Assembly (NCBI GenBank): GCA_030068075.1
Contig: CM057843.1
Coordinates: 11,798,001 to 11,862,000, forward strand
Length of the DNA: 64,000 nt
Reading direction: 5' to 3'
Origin: Paguma larvata
Taxonomy: Eukaryota > Chordata > Mammalia > Carnivora > Viverridae
Positions within the stretch are counted from its first letter, which is position 1. Every line of letters starts with the position of its first letter. The position numbers and the translations under genes were made by a program. The notes under the pieces were generated by a model. That model was not told where the DNA came from and did not search any database. It worked only from the letters and a program-made list of their open reading frames with translations. Of this stretch, positions 46,736-57,639 are shown in pieces.

Positions 46736-49735
46736 ATAATTGATAAACCACTAGCCACTTTGATCAAAAAGAAAAAGGAAAGGATCGAAAAAATAAAATC
46801 AAGAACGAAAGAGGAGAGATCATAACCAACACAGCAGAAATAAAAACAATAATAAGAGAACATTATGAGCAATTATATGCCAATAAAATGGGCAATCTTG
46901 AAGAAAAGTACAAATTCCTAAAAACATATAAACTACCAAAACTGAAACAGGAAAAAATAGAAAATTTGAACAGACCCATAACCAGTAAAGAAATAGAATT
47001 AGTCATCAAAAATCTCCCAAAAAAACAAATCCAGGGTCAGATGGCTTCCCAGGGGAATTCTACCAAACATTTAAAGAAGAGTTAACACCTATTCTCTTGA
47101 AGCTGTTCCAAAAAATAGAAATGGAAGGAAAACTCCCAAACTCTTTCTATAAAGGCAGCATTACCTTGATTCCAAAACCAGACAAAGACCCCACTAAAAA
47201 AGAGAACTAGAGACCAATCTCCCTGATGAACATGGATGCAAAAATCCTCAACAAGATATTAGCCAACCGGATCCAAAAATACATCAAAAAAATTATTCAC
47301 CACGACCAAGTGGGATTTATACCTGGGATGCAGGGCTGGTTCAATATATGCACAACAATCAACGTGATTCATCACATCAATAAAAGAAAGGACCAGAACC
47401 ACATGATCCTCTCAATAGACACAGAGAAAGCATTTGACAAAATACAGCATTCTTTCTTGATAAAAACCCTTAAGAAAGTAGGGATAAAAGGACCATATCT
47501 CGAGATCATAAAAGCCATATATGAAAGACCCAATGCTAATATCATCCTCAATGGGGAAAAACTGAGAACTTTCCTGCTAAGGTCAGGAACAAGACAGGGA
47601 TGTCCACTCTCACCGCTGTTATTCAACATAGGATTGGAAGTCTCAGTGTCAGCACTCAGACAACACGAAGAAATAAAAGGCATCCAAATCAGCCAGGAAG
47701 AGGTCAAACTTTCACTCTTCGCAAATGACATGATACTATATGGAAAAGCCAAAAGATTCCACCAAAAAACAGCTAGAACTGATCCATGAATTCAGCAAAG
47801 TGGCAGAGTATAAAATCAATGCACAGAAATCAGTTTCGTTCATATACACCAATAATGAACCAACAGAAAGAGAAATCAAGGAATCAATCCCATTTACAAT
47901 TGCACCTAAAACCATAAAATACCTAGGAATAAATCTAACCAAAGAGGTGAAAACTCTATACACTGAAAACTATAGAAAGCTTATGAAAGAAATTGAAGAC
48001 ACACACAAAAAAATGGAAAAATATTCCATGCTCCTGGATAGGAAGAACAAATATTGTTAAAATGTCAATACTACCCAAAGCAATCTACATATTCAATGTA
48101 ATACCTATCAAAATAACACCAACATTCTTCATAGAGCTAGAACAAACAGTCCTAAAGTTTGTATGGCATCAGAAAAGACCCCAAATAGCCAAAGCAAAAC
48201 AAAACAAACAAACAAACAAAAAAAAACAGGAGGCATCATAATCCCAGACTTCAAGCTGTGTTACAAAGCTATAATCATTAAGACATATGGTACTGGCACA
48301 AAAACAAACACTCAGATCAATGGAACAGAATAGAGAACCCAGAAATAGACCAACTCATCTTTGACAAAGCAGGAAAGAAAAACCAATGGAATAAAGACAA
48401 TCTCTTCAGCAAGTGGTGCTGGGAAAAGCAGACAGTGAAATACGTAAAAATGAATCTAGACCACTTTCTTACACCATACACAAAAATAAATTCAAAATGG
48501 GTGAAAGACCTAAATGCAAGACAGGAAGCCATTGAAATCCTTGAGAGAAAGCAGGCAAGAACCTCTTTGACCTTGGACACAGCAACTTCCTACACAACAC
48601 ATCTCCAGAGGCAAGGGATACAAAAGCAAAAATGAACTGTTGGGACCTCATCAAAACAAAAAGCTTCTGCACAGCGAAGGAAACAATCAGCAAAATTAAA
48701 AGGCAACTGACGGAATGGGAGAAGATATTTGCAAACGACACATCAGATAAAGGTCTAGTATCCAAAATCTACAAAGACCTTATCAAACTCAACACCCAAA
48801 AAACAAATAATCCAGTGAAGAAAGGGGCCAAAGACATGAACAGACACTTCTCCAAAAAGGACATCCAGATGGCCAATAGACACATGAAACAATGCTCAAC
48901 ATCACTCATCATCAGGGAAATATAAATCAAAACCACAATGAGATACCACCTCACACCAGTCAGAATGGCTAACAGTAATAACTCAGGCAACAACAGATGT
49001 TGGCGAGGATGCAGAGAAAGAGGATCTCTTTGGCGCTGCTGGTAGGAAGGCAAACTGGTGTGGCCACTCTGGAAAACAGTATGGAGGTTCCTCAAAAAAT
49101 TAAAAATAGAACTACCCTACGACCCAGTGATGGCACTACTAGGTATTTATCTGAGGGATACAGGTATGCCATTTCGAAGGGACACATGCACCCCGATGTG
49201 TATAGCAGCACTATCGACAATAGCCAAAGTATGGAAAAGCCCAAATGTCCATCGATGGATGAATGGATAAAGAAGATGTGGTGTATATACACAATGGAGT
49301 ATTACTCGGCAATCGAAAAGAAAGAAATCTTTCCATTTGCAACTACATAGATGGAACTAGAGGGTATCATGCTAAGCGAAATTAGTCCCAGAAAGACAAA
49401 TATCGTATGACTTCACTCATATGAGGACTCATAAGCGGATGAACATAAGGGAAGGGAAGCAAAAATAATATAAAAACAGGGAGGGAGACAAAAACATAAG
49501 AGACTCCTAAATATGGAGAGCAAACAGAGAGTTATGGGAGGGATTGTGAGAGGGGGATGAGTTTAATGGGTAAGGGGTATTAAGGAATTCTACGCTTGAA
49601 ATCATTGTTGCACTGTATGCAAACTAAATTGGATGTAAATTTTTTAAACAATTAATAAAAAAAAGAAATAAAAAGAAAATATCTGATTCTAGACAATCGT
49701 ATTTATTCTCCCTCTAATTTTTAATCTGATTGGTC

Positions 49736-49737
<2 letters not shown>

Positions 49738-49766
<29 letters not shown>
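49738..49766. repeat. Poly(T) run
   Basis: A run of about 29 T. It could be the complement of a decayed retroposon tail, but no element body adjoins it. Confidence 0.9.
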
Positions 49767-49771
<5 letters not shown>

Positions 49772-49980
49772 GCATGAGCTCATTCATTGATTGAATCCAA
49801 TACCCAGTCAGGGTCTAGTGCTGTTTCCAATTTCACAGTCGAGAACTGTTAAGCACCTCTATGCAGAAATCTTTGCAAACTTGTACAATGATTCCTTAGT
49901 ATAAACTAAAAACTTTCAAATGTTATGTATTTGTCTGGGTCTTTTTGGCTTTTAGATACATTCGCTCCCATTAAAAAGAA

Positions 49981-50186
49981 ATTTTTTTAATGTTTATCTA
50001 TATTTGGGAGAGAGAACGTGTGAGCAGGGGAAGGGCAGAGAGAGAGGGAGACACAGAATCCAAAGCAAGCTCCAGGCACTGAGCTCTCAGCACAGAGCCC
50101 AATGTGGGGCTTGAACCCACGAACTGCGAGATCATGCCCTGAGCCGAAGTCAGACGCTCAAACGACTGAGCCACCCAGGCGCCCCT
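49981..50186 (-). mobile_element. Carnivore SINE, minus strand
   Basis: Complete, with head complement CTGAGCCACCCAGGCGCCCC. ATTCGCTCCCATTAAAAAG before and ATTCACTCCCACTTTAAG after are a diverged target duplication. Confidence 0.95.
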
Positions 50187-50357
50187 ATTCACTCCCACTT
50201 TAAGAATCTAATTATTTCTCTACATAATTTTCATTATATTTTGTATACATATTTAGTATAAAAAAATTCAACAAAAAGAGTTGTAAGGTCAAATTAAAAT
50301 TCTCTCCATTCCCTCTCACCTCTCCTGCCAGCCAGGAACTCTTACAAAGTCCCTGAC

Positions 50358-50461
50358 TATATACATACATATATAATATATATATGTATATATATATATA
50401 TACATACACATATATATATATATACATATACATATATATATACACACACACACACACACAC
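50358..50461. repeat. Compound (TA)n/(CA)n microsatellite
   Basis: TATATA, TACATA and CACACA blocks in succession. They account for the Tyr/Ile/Val-rich minus-strand frame here. Confidence 0.95.
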
Positions 50462-50689
50462 GTAGTCCTCAGACTTCTTTGACAATGTTTTAAAAGATTT
50501 ATATTTAATATTAATGTTTTCATGGAACCGAAGTACAAACAACATAAATACTCAGCCTTTATGACACAGCGCATGCCTTTGTTTAGATTTGTATTGTGTG
50601 TAAGGGACACGGGCTGTATTCAGTAATCCATCATACCAAGCAGAGGGGTAGGAGTACAAAGACCCGACTACATGCTGCTTCTACTCCGT

Positions 50690-51370
50690 GTTTTTCAAGA
50701 CCGTCTGGAGTTCCTGTCCCCTCCGCTGCTGCACTGCCCAGTGTCCCACCCACCCTCTCTGTGGTCTGCAGCCCACCGCTTCCTGCCCTAACCCTCCTGC
50801 CCGCCCCCCAACACTCCCTGAAGGGCCGTGTGGGGGCGAGACGGGGCACGCAGGCGGGCACGAGCCCTCGGCCCGCTGTCCTGCCGCGCAGCCCTTGTCA
50901 CGGCAGCTTTGTACCGCGGCCGGGTGGTCGGCAACCCTACTTACCCTGAGCCAGGAGAGGAAACGCGGCAACCGCCGAGACCCCGACGCACAACCCAAGC
51001 GCCCGGACTCCCCTACCCGGCCTCCCTGAGGCCTCGACCCCAAATCTGCTGTCTCGGGGACCATTTCACAGATGCTTTCCTGGCCGCACCCCCAGTCCTC
51101 ACCCCACTCGGGGGAGGCCCCATGACTGGGCCCTCAGCCGTGGACACCCGTTTTTCCAAAGTCCTCCCTGAGAAGGGGTCTTCCCGAAGCTGCAGCTGAC
51201 CGCGCGGGACCAGCCGGCTCACCCGCCCGCACCGGAAGCGGACGCGGCGAACGTCCTCGACGCCGGGCGCCTCGGCCAATGGCGAGCGGCAGCCGCTCGT
51301 TACCAGGCAGGATCCTGTCTCTCCGCCACGAAGCGCCCGGTCAGTCATGCGTCCCAAGGTGAACGGCGGT
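50690..51370 (+). promoter_or_regulatory. CpG island with ETS and CCAAT motifs
   Basis: The interval is CpG-rich, densest at 50830-50980 and 51195-51345. An ETS-type ACCGGAAGCG lies at 51231-51240 and a GGCCAATGG (CCAAT) at 51274-51282. The ATG inside that CCAAT motif opens a 27-codon frame (51279-51362). The CCCAAGGTGAAC word near its end (51353-51364) could be a splice donor. This suggests a first exon of an unidentified transcript on the plus strand, but no second exon was found. Confidence 0.55.
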
Positions 51371-51394
51371 CTGGACCAGCGGCTCCTGGCATCG

Positions 51395-51700
51395 GTGGAC
51401 TGTGGGCAAATTGCAAAGTACAGAAGTCACTGTCCGTCACGGTAGCTGCTGTAGCACTTGAAACCGGGCTAATCTGAATTGAAATATGCTGTGACCGCCA
51501 TATCCAGATGTCGAGACTTCGTATGATACAAGAATATACAATATATCATTAAGAATTTTATATTGATAACATGTTGAAATACTATTTCAAAGAAGTGAAG
51601 TAAATAAAATATACTATGAAAATTAATTTTACTCCTTTGATGTTTTGATGTGGCTTCTGGAGAATGTGAAATTCCGTAGGTGGTGGGTATCACGGTTTTA
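51395..51700 (-). mobile_element. Possible hAT-type DNA transposon remnant
   Basis: AGCACTTGAAACCGGGCTAA followed by AATTGAAATATGCTGTGACC, an AT-rich middle and TGATGTGGCTTCTGGAGAAT recalls an old mammalian hAT/Charlie-like MITE read in reverse. The ends are not preserved well enough to prove it. Confidence 0.35.
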
Positions 51701-51971
51701 TTTCATCGAAATTGCTGCCCGAGCAAAACCATGATGTGAGCACTCCCTAACTGCAAACGTACATGGAGACAGGCAAAGGAAGAGAGCGCGCGGATTTGAA
51801 AGGTATATTGAACAATGGAGGGAAAAAAAGAAGGTGGAGGATGTGTGACTTGCTCATGTTTCAGTATCGCGTCACTGTTCCCTGCCCCTTCCCTCCGTGA
51901 TTCGGTTTTCATCGTAGGATAGAAGACCTTTGTGGACCAGACAATCCCAAAGAGGCCAAATACTGGATTTT

Positions 51972-52193
51972 TTTAAATGTTTATTTATTTTTGAGAGAGA
52001 GACAGAGAGAAGAAGAGAGACAGACAGAGCATGAGCGGCGGAGGGGCGCAGAGAGGGAGACACAGAATCTGAAACAGGCTCCAGGCTCTGAGCTGTCAGC
52101 ACAGAGCCCGACACGGGGCTCGAACTCGGGAACAGCGAGATCAAGACCTGAGCTGAAGTCCGAAGCTCAACCGACTGAGCCACCCAGGCGCCC
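51972..52193 (-). mobile_element. Carnivore SINE, minus strand, with 16-bp target duplication
   Basis: Complete element. CCAAATACTGGATTTT (51956-51971) and CCAAATACTCGCTTTT (52194-52209) are the target duplication with two changes. Confidence 0.95.
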
Positions 52194-52209
52194 CCAAATA
52201 CTCGCTTTT

Positions 52210-52716
52210 GACTGAGCAGCGGGTTTAAGATAGAAAACATGCCCTGTCCCTCAGGGCTCATTCCAAGGAGGGATGTGGAGGGTTCTAATCCTTTGAGTCA
52301 AACGTTGTTCAGTGCCCGTCACCGCAGAGGTGGGTCTGTGAGGGCCCCTCTGACCATGAGGTCCTGGCCTTACGCATGCCCTTCTTGGGAGAAACTGTTC
52401 AGTGACTAGAGTTGGCCCAGCTTTTCTTAAAGTCACCAACTTGGAGGTGCAGACTATTCGGCCTCTCGCCGAAGAAAAATGACATAAATCTCATGCATGT
52501 TACAACTAAGTGATTGTGGTGCCGGTGTAGTTGTATCAAGACTCTTTTCTAGGAGACATGGTGTTGTAGCTTAACAAACCTGAGTCAATAATAAAAACCA
52601 TTAACTGGCTGTTTTGGCTTCTGTAAATTGCTTTGCAAATGCATCTCCCCATTTACTGTTCTGACCAACTGTATGGTAACTGCTAAAACATTGAGATAGA
52701 AGCCTATGCAGTTCCC
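52210..52716. other. Unassigned sequence before LTR
   Basis: No gene or repeat was recognised. Part of 52500-52716 might belong to the retroviral remnant, but the LTR start TGTTAGAG is placed at 52717. Confidence 0.4.
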
Positions 52717-53183
52717 TGTTAGAGTTCCCAGAAGGGGTTAACCGCCCGTCTCACTCCTGTAACTTCGCCTGCTTGCTACATAGCTAACTTAGATTACAGT
52801 GAGCTCTCGCCCTACTGTTTTGAGCTGATAAAAGGAAGGTCAACATGCAAGAAGTCACGTAACCGCTGTCCCGTGGTGTCTGAAGTGTCTAACTATAATT
52901 GGTCATTTAAAGCTCACTTAAGACAAAGAACCTTAAAGCAATAGGCCCCCGCCAAAGGTAACATCTATGTAATTGGCTACCAAAATATGTTGTAAATTAT
53001 AATTGGTTAACTAATTTATGATGTACCCTAACTTGCTAAAACCCATATAAGCCCACTGCTGTCTTTGTTCGGCGCCATTCTCTGCATTTTCTCCTTAACA
53101 TCAGGAGATCAGATTTGGCCCGGCCGTAAATAAAATCTTGCCTCCCTTCCACTTGGCATTTGGTGGTCTTTTTTTCGACAACA
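52717..53183 (+). mobile_element. Solo ERV1-like LTR
   Basis: It begins TGTTAGAGTTCC and ends TTTCGACAACA, close in plan to the LTR at 20641. A TATA box (CATATAAGCCC) lies near 53044 and a poly(A) signal AATAAA at 53129-53134. The U5 contains TTGGTGGTC-like GCATTTGGTGGTC. CCC flanks both ends, so the target duplication is short or decayed. No primer site or viral gene follows, hence solo. It can serve only as a regulatory sequence. Confidence 0.7.
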
Positions 53184-53649
53184 CCCTGCAGCAATGGAAA
53201 GGGGCTGTAGGAGTTTTATTTTATTCAGTGTGTGGGTGTGTGCCTGTAATTTTTTAAAATCATAGCTTTATACTCATCCTCCAAGATAAATCAACCACCA
53301 GCAAGTTCTTCTCCATTTTTCCCCATTCCAGGTTTGTATTCCCTTCTTCCATGGGGACAGCCGTGGTCACCCCAACAACATTAGGAAATATAGGCGTTTC
53401 CTCAAAATAGTGTCAGTGTTCCCATGCCCGTTGTACTATCGACAACAAAACTGTCAAGCAAAGTTTAAGGTTTCTGCATTGATCTTTTTGTTCTGAGAGT
53501 CTATCCCACTAGGGAAGAATGTGTATTCTAAGTGTTGTTTTTGAAAGTCGCTTGGATTATTTTATGTATTATATGTTATTTTATTATTTTTTTAATGTGT
53601 TTCGTTGGGTTATCAGTTTGCTACCCTGGTTTGTGTTCTTCTGTTTGTA
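53184..53649. other. Unassigned AT-rich sequence
   Basis: Possibly old antisense L1, but too diverged to be sure. No gene is seen. Confidence 0.4.
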
Positions 53650-54960
53650 GTTGACTTTTGTACTTTGATTTTTATGCAACTTTATATTTAGCTTTATTTT
53701 CGAATCGGTAAAATGTTACCATCGTTAAAAAGTCAAAATTATACTCTTGAAAGCGTTCCCAAAGAAATTGCCTTCCAATCCCTATCCTGTCCATACTATC
53801 CATCTTACCCCGAGAGCAAAATGTTTTCATTAATTTCTTGCTTATTCTTCTGGGGTTTCTTTTGGAAAAAAGAAACAAACATGTATTCATCTATATCTAT
53901 ATATTTTTAGTCTCCTTCTTTTTTCAAAATGCACCATACACTTCGTAAACTGCTTTGTTCACTTAACAGTATCTCCTTGAAAAATCACTCTTTGCCAGTT
54001 AGGCAGATGGCTTTCATTCTGTTTCACAGGTGCATGTTTGGCAAGTTTTTTAGACCTCGTGTGTTTTATTCAACTAGGCTTCTCGGCATGGACATTTAGG
54101 CTCTTTCCATATTTTGCTGTTGCAAACCATGCCGCCATAGACAAGCTTATGTACACTGGTTTTTGTGTTTTGAGGGGCGATTATCCTTTGAGGTGCAATT
54201 TCAGGCTTTTTCCTAGAAGTGCAGTTGCTAGGTCAAAAGGTAAGTGCATCTGTGGTTTTGCTAGGCAGACAGTGTCGAGCGTCCCCCCACGCCTGCTACA
54301 CTGCAGCCACGGGAACGAGCGATTCTCGCCCCGCACCCCACACGAACAGAGGGTGTCGTTAAGGTCTGGGAATTTCTGCCGATCTGAGAGGTGAGAAATG
54401 AGATTTTATATAGTTTTCTTTTGCCTTTATATAATAAATGAATTAAAAATCTTTAGTGTATCATAAGAGCCATTTTCATTCAGTGTTCTCTTTTTTTTCT
54501 GTCAATTTTAAAAGCTCTTTTACATTAGGTAGATTAACCAATTTGAAGCCCATGTTGTAAATATTCTGTCAACGGTCTTTGTATATCGACTTAGCTTATG
54601 GTGCTTTTTGCCCATGCAAGAGTTGTTTTCTTCGCACTTATGTGTAAATCTATCAGTCTTTTTACTGGATCAGAACTTTCGGAGCGTACTTATGAAAGCC
54701 TTCTCCACACACAGGTGACAATGGAATTTCCCAGATTTTCTTCCAGTTCTTAAATGGTTTCAGTGTCTCCATTTATATCTCTGGTGAATATGCAGCTTAT
54801 TCTTGTGTAATGAGCAAGACACAGACCCGATTTCATTGGGGTCTGTGAGCAGGGGCTGCTCACCACCCACCCTGAGGGGGAAGAAATCACGTTGCCCACG
54901 AAGCCACTGGAAACACAGTCTTCACATAAGGGTGTGTCTTCTTTATGTTGTAGTATTTGT
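53650..54960 (-). mobile_element. Old L1 3' UTR and ORF2 end, minus strand
   Basis: Antisense L1 order: CACTTAACAGTATCTCCTTG, TGGACATTTAGGCTCTTTCC, CTAGAAGTGCAGTTGCTAGG, TGCCGATCTGAGAGGTGAGA and GCTTATGGTGCTTTTTGCCC. It is a diverged, ancient L1 family with no usable frame. A GC-rich piece at 54270-54360 is odd for L1 and may be an insertion. Confidence 0.7.
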
Positions 54961-55033
54961 GAATTTGGTATAAGAAGTGCTTTCTTAAATGGGACCCCCA
55001 AAATGCAATAGTCGTAAAATAAAAGATTGTTAG

Positions 55034-55150
55034 GGGCGCCTGGGTGGCTCAGGCAGTAGAGCGCCTGACACTTGATCTCTGGGTTGTGAGTTCAAGCCCC
55101 ACATTGGGTATAGATATTACTTAAAAAATAATTAAAGAATCTTTAAAAAA
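55034..55150 (+). mobile_element. Short-type carnivore SINE
   Basis: Head GGGCGCCTGGGTGGCTCAGG, followed by TTGTGAGTTCAAGCCCCACA and ATTACTTAAAAAATAATTAA, with no CT-rich body. This is the older or canid-like subfamily. AAAAGATTGTTAG (55021-55033) recurs as AAAAGATTATTAG (55151-55163), the target duplication with one change. Confidence 0.9.
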
Positions 55151-55333
55151 AAAAGATTATTAGGTTGGACTTCACTAACATTAAGAACTTTGAGTAAAAA
55201 ACGACAGCCACGGGGTGCCTGGGTGGTTCAATCAGTAAGTGTCCGACTCTTGATTTTGGCTCAGGTCATGATCCCAGGATCATGGGATCGAGCCCCAAGT
55301 TGTACTCTCTGGTGAGCATGGAGCCTGCTTAAG

Positions 55334-55381
<48 letters not shown>

Positions 55382-55800
55382 CTTCTCCCCTGCTCACACA
55401 CACTCTCTCTCTTAAAAAAAAAAAAAAGACTAACTCAAAAACTTACAAGACTAGTAAAACAAGTGTTGCTAATGGGAGTGTAAATTAGTTCAGCAACTTC
55501 GGCAGATGGCTTGGCGGTATCTATCAACCTAAACATACGCAGGACACCGCCTGTGACACGGCCTGACAGAGATTGCTGCTAACGCCCACTGTGGAAGTAG
55601 ACAACAGCTGGAAAAGTCAGACACGAGGCAATTTAAAATCAATCATAGAGCAGATACATATATTTTCATATATTCAAACAACAGTAGTGCATAGCAAAGA
55701 GGAAATACACTATTGCTACATGGAATAATAGAGATGAATTTCACAGACATGATCTTGAGTGAACAAGCTAGAATAAGAAGTAATTAATGTATGTTTGCAT
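55151..55800 (+). mobile_element. Old L1 3' region, plus strand, with a SINE in it
   Basis: TTGGACTTCACTAACATTAA before the SINE at 55212 and AAGTGTTGCTAATGGGAGTG and AGAGATGAATTTCACAGACA after it follow L1 order. Diverged. Confidence 0.6.
55212..55426 (+). mobile_element. Carnivore SINE with long CT run
   Basis: Head GGGGTGCCTGGGTGGTTCAA. The CT-rich body includes an uninterrupted (CT)n run (55335-55372) followed by an A-rich tail. Confidence 0.92.
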
Positions 55801-56298
55801 CACTGTTCTAGCTCTGATTCCTCCTGTTTCTTTCCTAACTTTGCATTCACCACTACTCCAGCACGATAGCCAATAATATTGATGGAAACATTTTCGTGCC
55901 CCTTAGCCAATTTTAAAGGACATATTTCTGCTTTGTAACTTCCCGCTTAAAGAGAAACACCCTTTTACATATGGGTCAATCTATTCTTGTTTATTCTGGA
56001 GTCTTACAATTTTACAGATGTATTTCTACCTATTTCAAATTATATTTGAGATGACAGCTTTATTTTTGCACGCTAAATGCTGATACATAGATGTCAAGTT
56101 GTTGCCAGCGGTTGGATGAAGAAGCCACGTTCCTGGTGGCATCGTCATCGTAAGTAGTTTAGGCACGCTTTGACTGCTTATCTTCCAAACATTATTCTGT
56201 CTGAACACCACATGTATTTTTGTGAATACAGAATTTAGTAAATAGTGCCATATAAAGGAAAAAGAATAAGTTTAAAATTGGAAATCTCAGTAAGGTAT
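55801..56298. other. Unassigned DNA
   Basis: Nothing recognised. It may include antisense L1 3' UTR. Confidence 0.4.
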
Positions 56299-56311
56299 TC
56301 ATTCTGTATTC

Positions 56312-56522
56312 TTCTTTTAATGCTTATTTATTTTTGAGAGAGAGAGAGAGAGAGAGCAAGCAGGGGAGGAGAGAGAGAGAGAGAGAGGGAGAGAATCCCA
56401 AGCAGACTCCCAACTCTCAGCACAGAGCCGGACACGGGGCTTGACCTCAGGAACTATGAGAACATGACTTGAGCCGAAATCAAAAGTCAGACACTTAACC
56501 GACTGAGCCACCCAAGCGCCCC
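56312..56522 (-). mobile_element. Carnivore SINE with exact 13-bp target duplication
   Basis: Complete minus-strand element. TCATTCTGTATTC occurs at 56299-56311 and 56523-56535 without change. Confidence 0.96.
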
Positions 56523-56535
56523 TCATTCTGTATTC

Positions 56536-57424
56536 ATGTTTATACCATTCAATCTGAAATCACTGGGTCTTTCATAAAATCAATTTTGAGTGGGTTATTT
56601 TTCCACACTGGTTTGAAAAACTTCCCCATCTTTCACTGCTGAGAAATATCCGAAAAGTCCGAGTGCTGGTAAAAACAGAAGTCTCGGTGTGTTCATTAAA
56701 GATATGGAGAGCTGCCAAGGGTCCCGGAGTCGTGTTGATTCACCGAATGCACCAGAGGCAAAGAGGCAAGGCATACCTGGAGTTTCTTTCCTGTCCCCAC
56801 GCCAAGCAACCGGCTAGCGGCTGATCTTTTGCTGCCCTCTGCTGGTTCAAGTTGGAAGCCTTTGTTTAGATACGTTCCAAGACAACAACTTTATGGTAGA
56901 ATGTTTAAAGAAGTTTCCCTACACACAAAAGCAACAAAAATAAAATAAATAAAAATATGAAACACTGATGTATATACACTTAGTCGAATATTTAAGAAGA
57001 AGAAACTATTCCTACCCCATACGAAGATTTCGGATCTACATTGTTTTGCTCTTTATGCCATTTGAACTTGATCGAAACTCTGCAACATTTCACCCAGAAG
57101 GTGAGATTCTCAGTTAACAGGAGAGGTCAATAGCGACTCCCTTCGGGGCAGTGGCTTCCCCAGGCCATTGGCTGAACAGACCGCCTCCTGCACGTCCGAA
57201 TAGAGTAACTTTTCTCAAAGACGGAAAAAAAAAAGCAACGTGTGACACATCCAAGCATAAGTCAAGCTGACAAAGTCTTCGTATTCCAAATGCTTTTTGT
57301 ATGATCTTATTCATGAAGGCACCAAGGTTTTCACCACTGGAACCAGAGAATTTCCACCTGGTTCAGGCAAACACACACGCACAGGGCGACATGCACGAGA
57401 ACACACACGAAGGAACAGACACAC
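56536..57424. other. Unassigned DNA
   Basis: No gene or repeat recognised apart from an AAATAA-rich run near 56938. Frames here are short and lack domains. Confidence 0.45.
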
Positions 57425-57430
57425 ACTCTC

Positions 57431-57474
<44 letters not shown>
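57425..57474. repeat. (CT)n microsatellite
   Basis: About 25 CT units with one CC interruption. It explains the Leu/Ser-rich frames here. Confidence 0.95.
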
Positions 57475-57639
57475 GATGAGACAGAAGCTCCTGGACCAGG
57501 TAGCCCAAACTCTCCCAGGACTGACCCGTGGCCCAAACAGAGTTTCTTGTTTTCGGCTGAACAATCAAGGCGGCCTTGACTCTATGTTCTCTGCTCCCTC
57601 TGAGCAAGTCAGGACTTGCTTTTATGCATTCTTCACTCT

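Larger units (their letters stand above)
45320..49440 (+). pseudogene. L1 ORF2 (endonuclease-reverse transcriptase) remnant
   Basis: ORF2p nicks DNA and reverse-transcribes L1 (and SINE) RNA at the nick. From the ATG at 45320 the APE-like endonuclease can be followed: NVNGLN and QETH before the SINE, then GDFN (about 45968), RIDHIL (about 46145) and SDHN (about 46219). The RT lies at 47226-47789, with [22 protein letters not shown], and FAND where functional elements have FADD, so the first catalytic aspartate is Asn (codon at 47724-47726). The C-terminal part continues to about 49440 in shifting frames. The SINE, premature stops and the AT-rich insert also disrupt it. Confidence 0.9.
42404..49679 (+). 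mobile_element. Near-full-length L1 retrotransposon, inactive
   Basis: It starts with the canonical L1 5' end GGGGAGGAGTCAAGATGGCG and ends with an A-rich tail at 49679, about 7.3 kb. In order it holds a long 5' UTR (42404-44426), an ORF1 remnant (44427-about 45120), an inter-ORF region (to 45319), an ORF2 remnant (45320-about 49440) and a 3' UTR. A SINE (45583-45792) and an AT-rich insert (46640-46735) interrupt ORF2. Frameshifts, stops and a changed RT active site make it dead. No certain target duplication was found. Confidence 0.93.
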
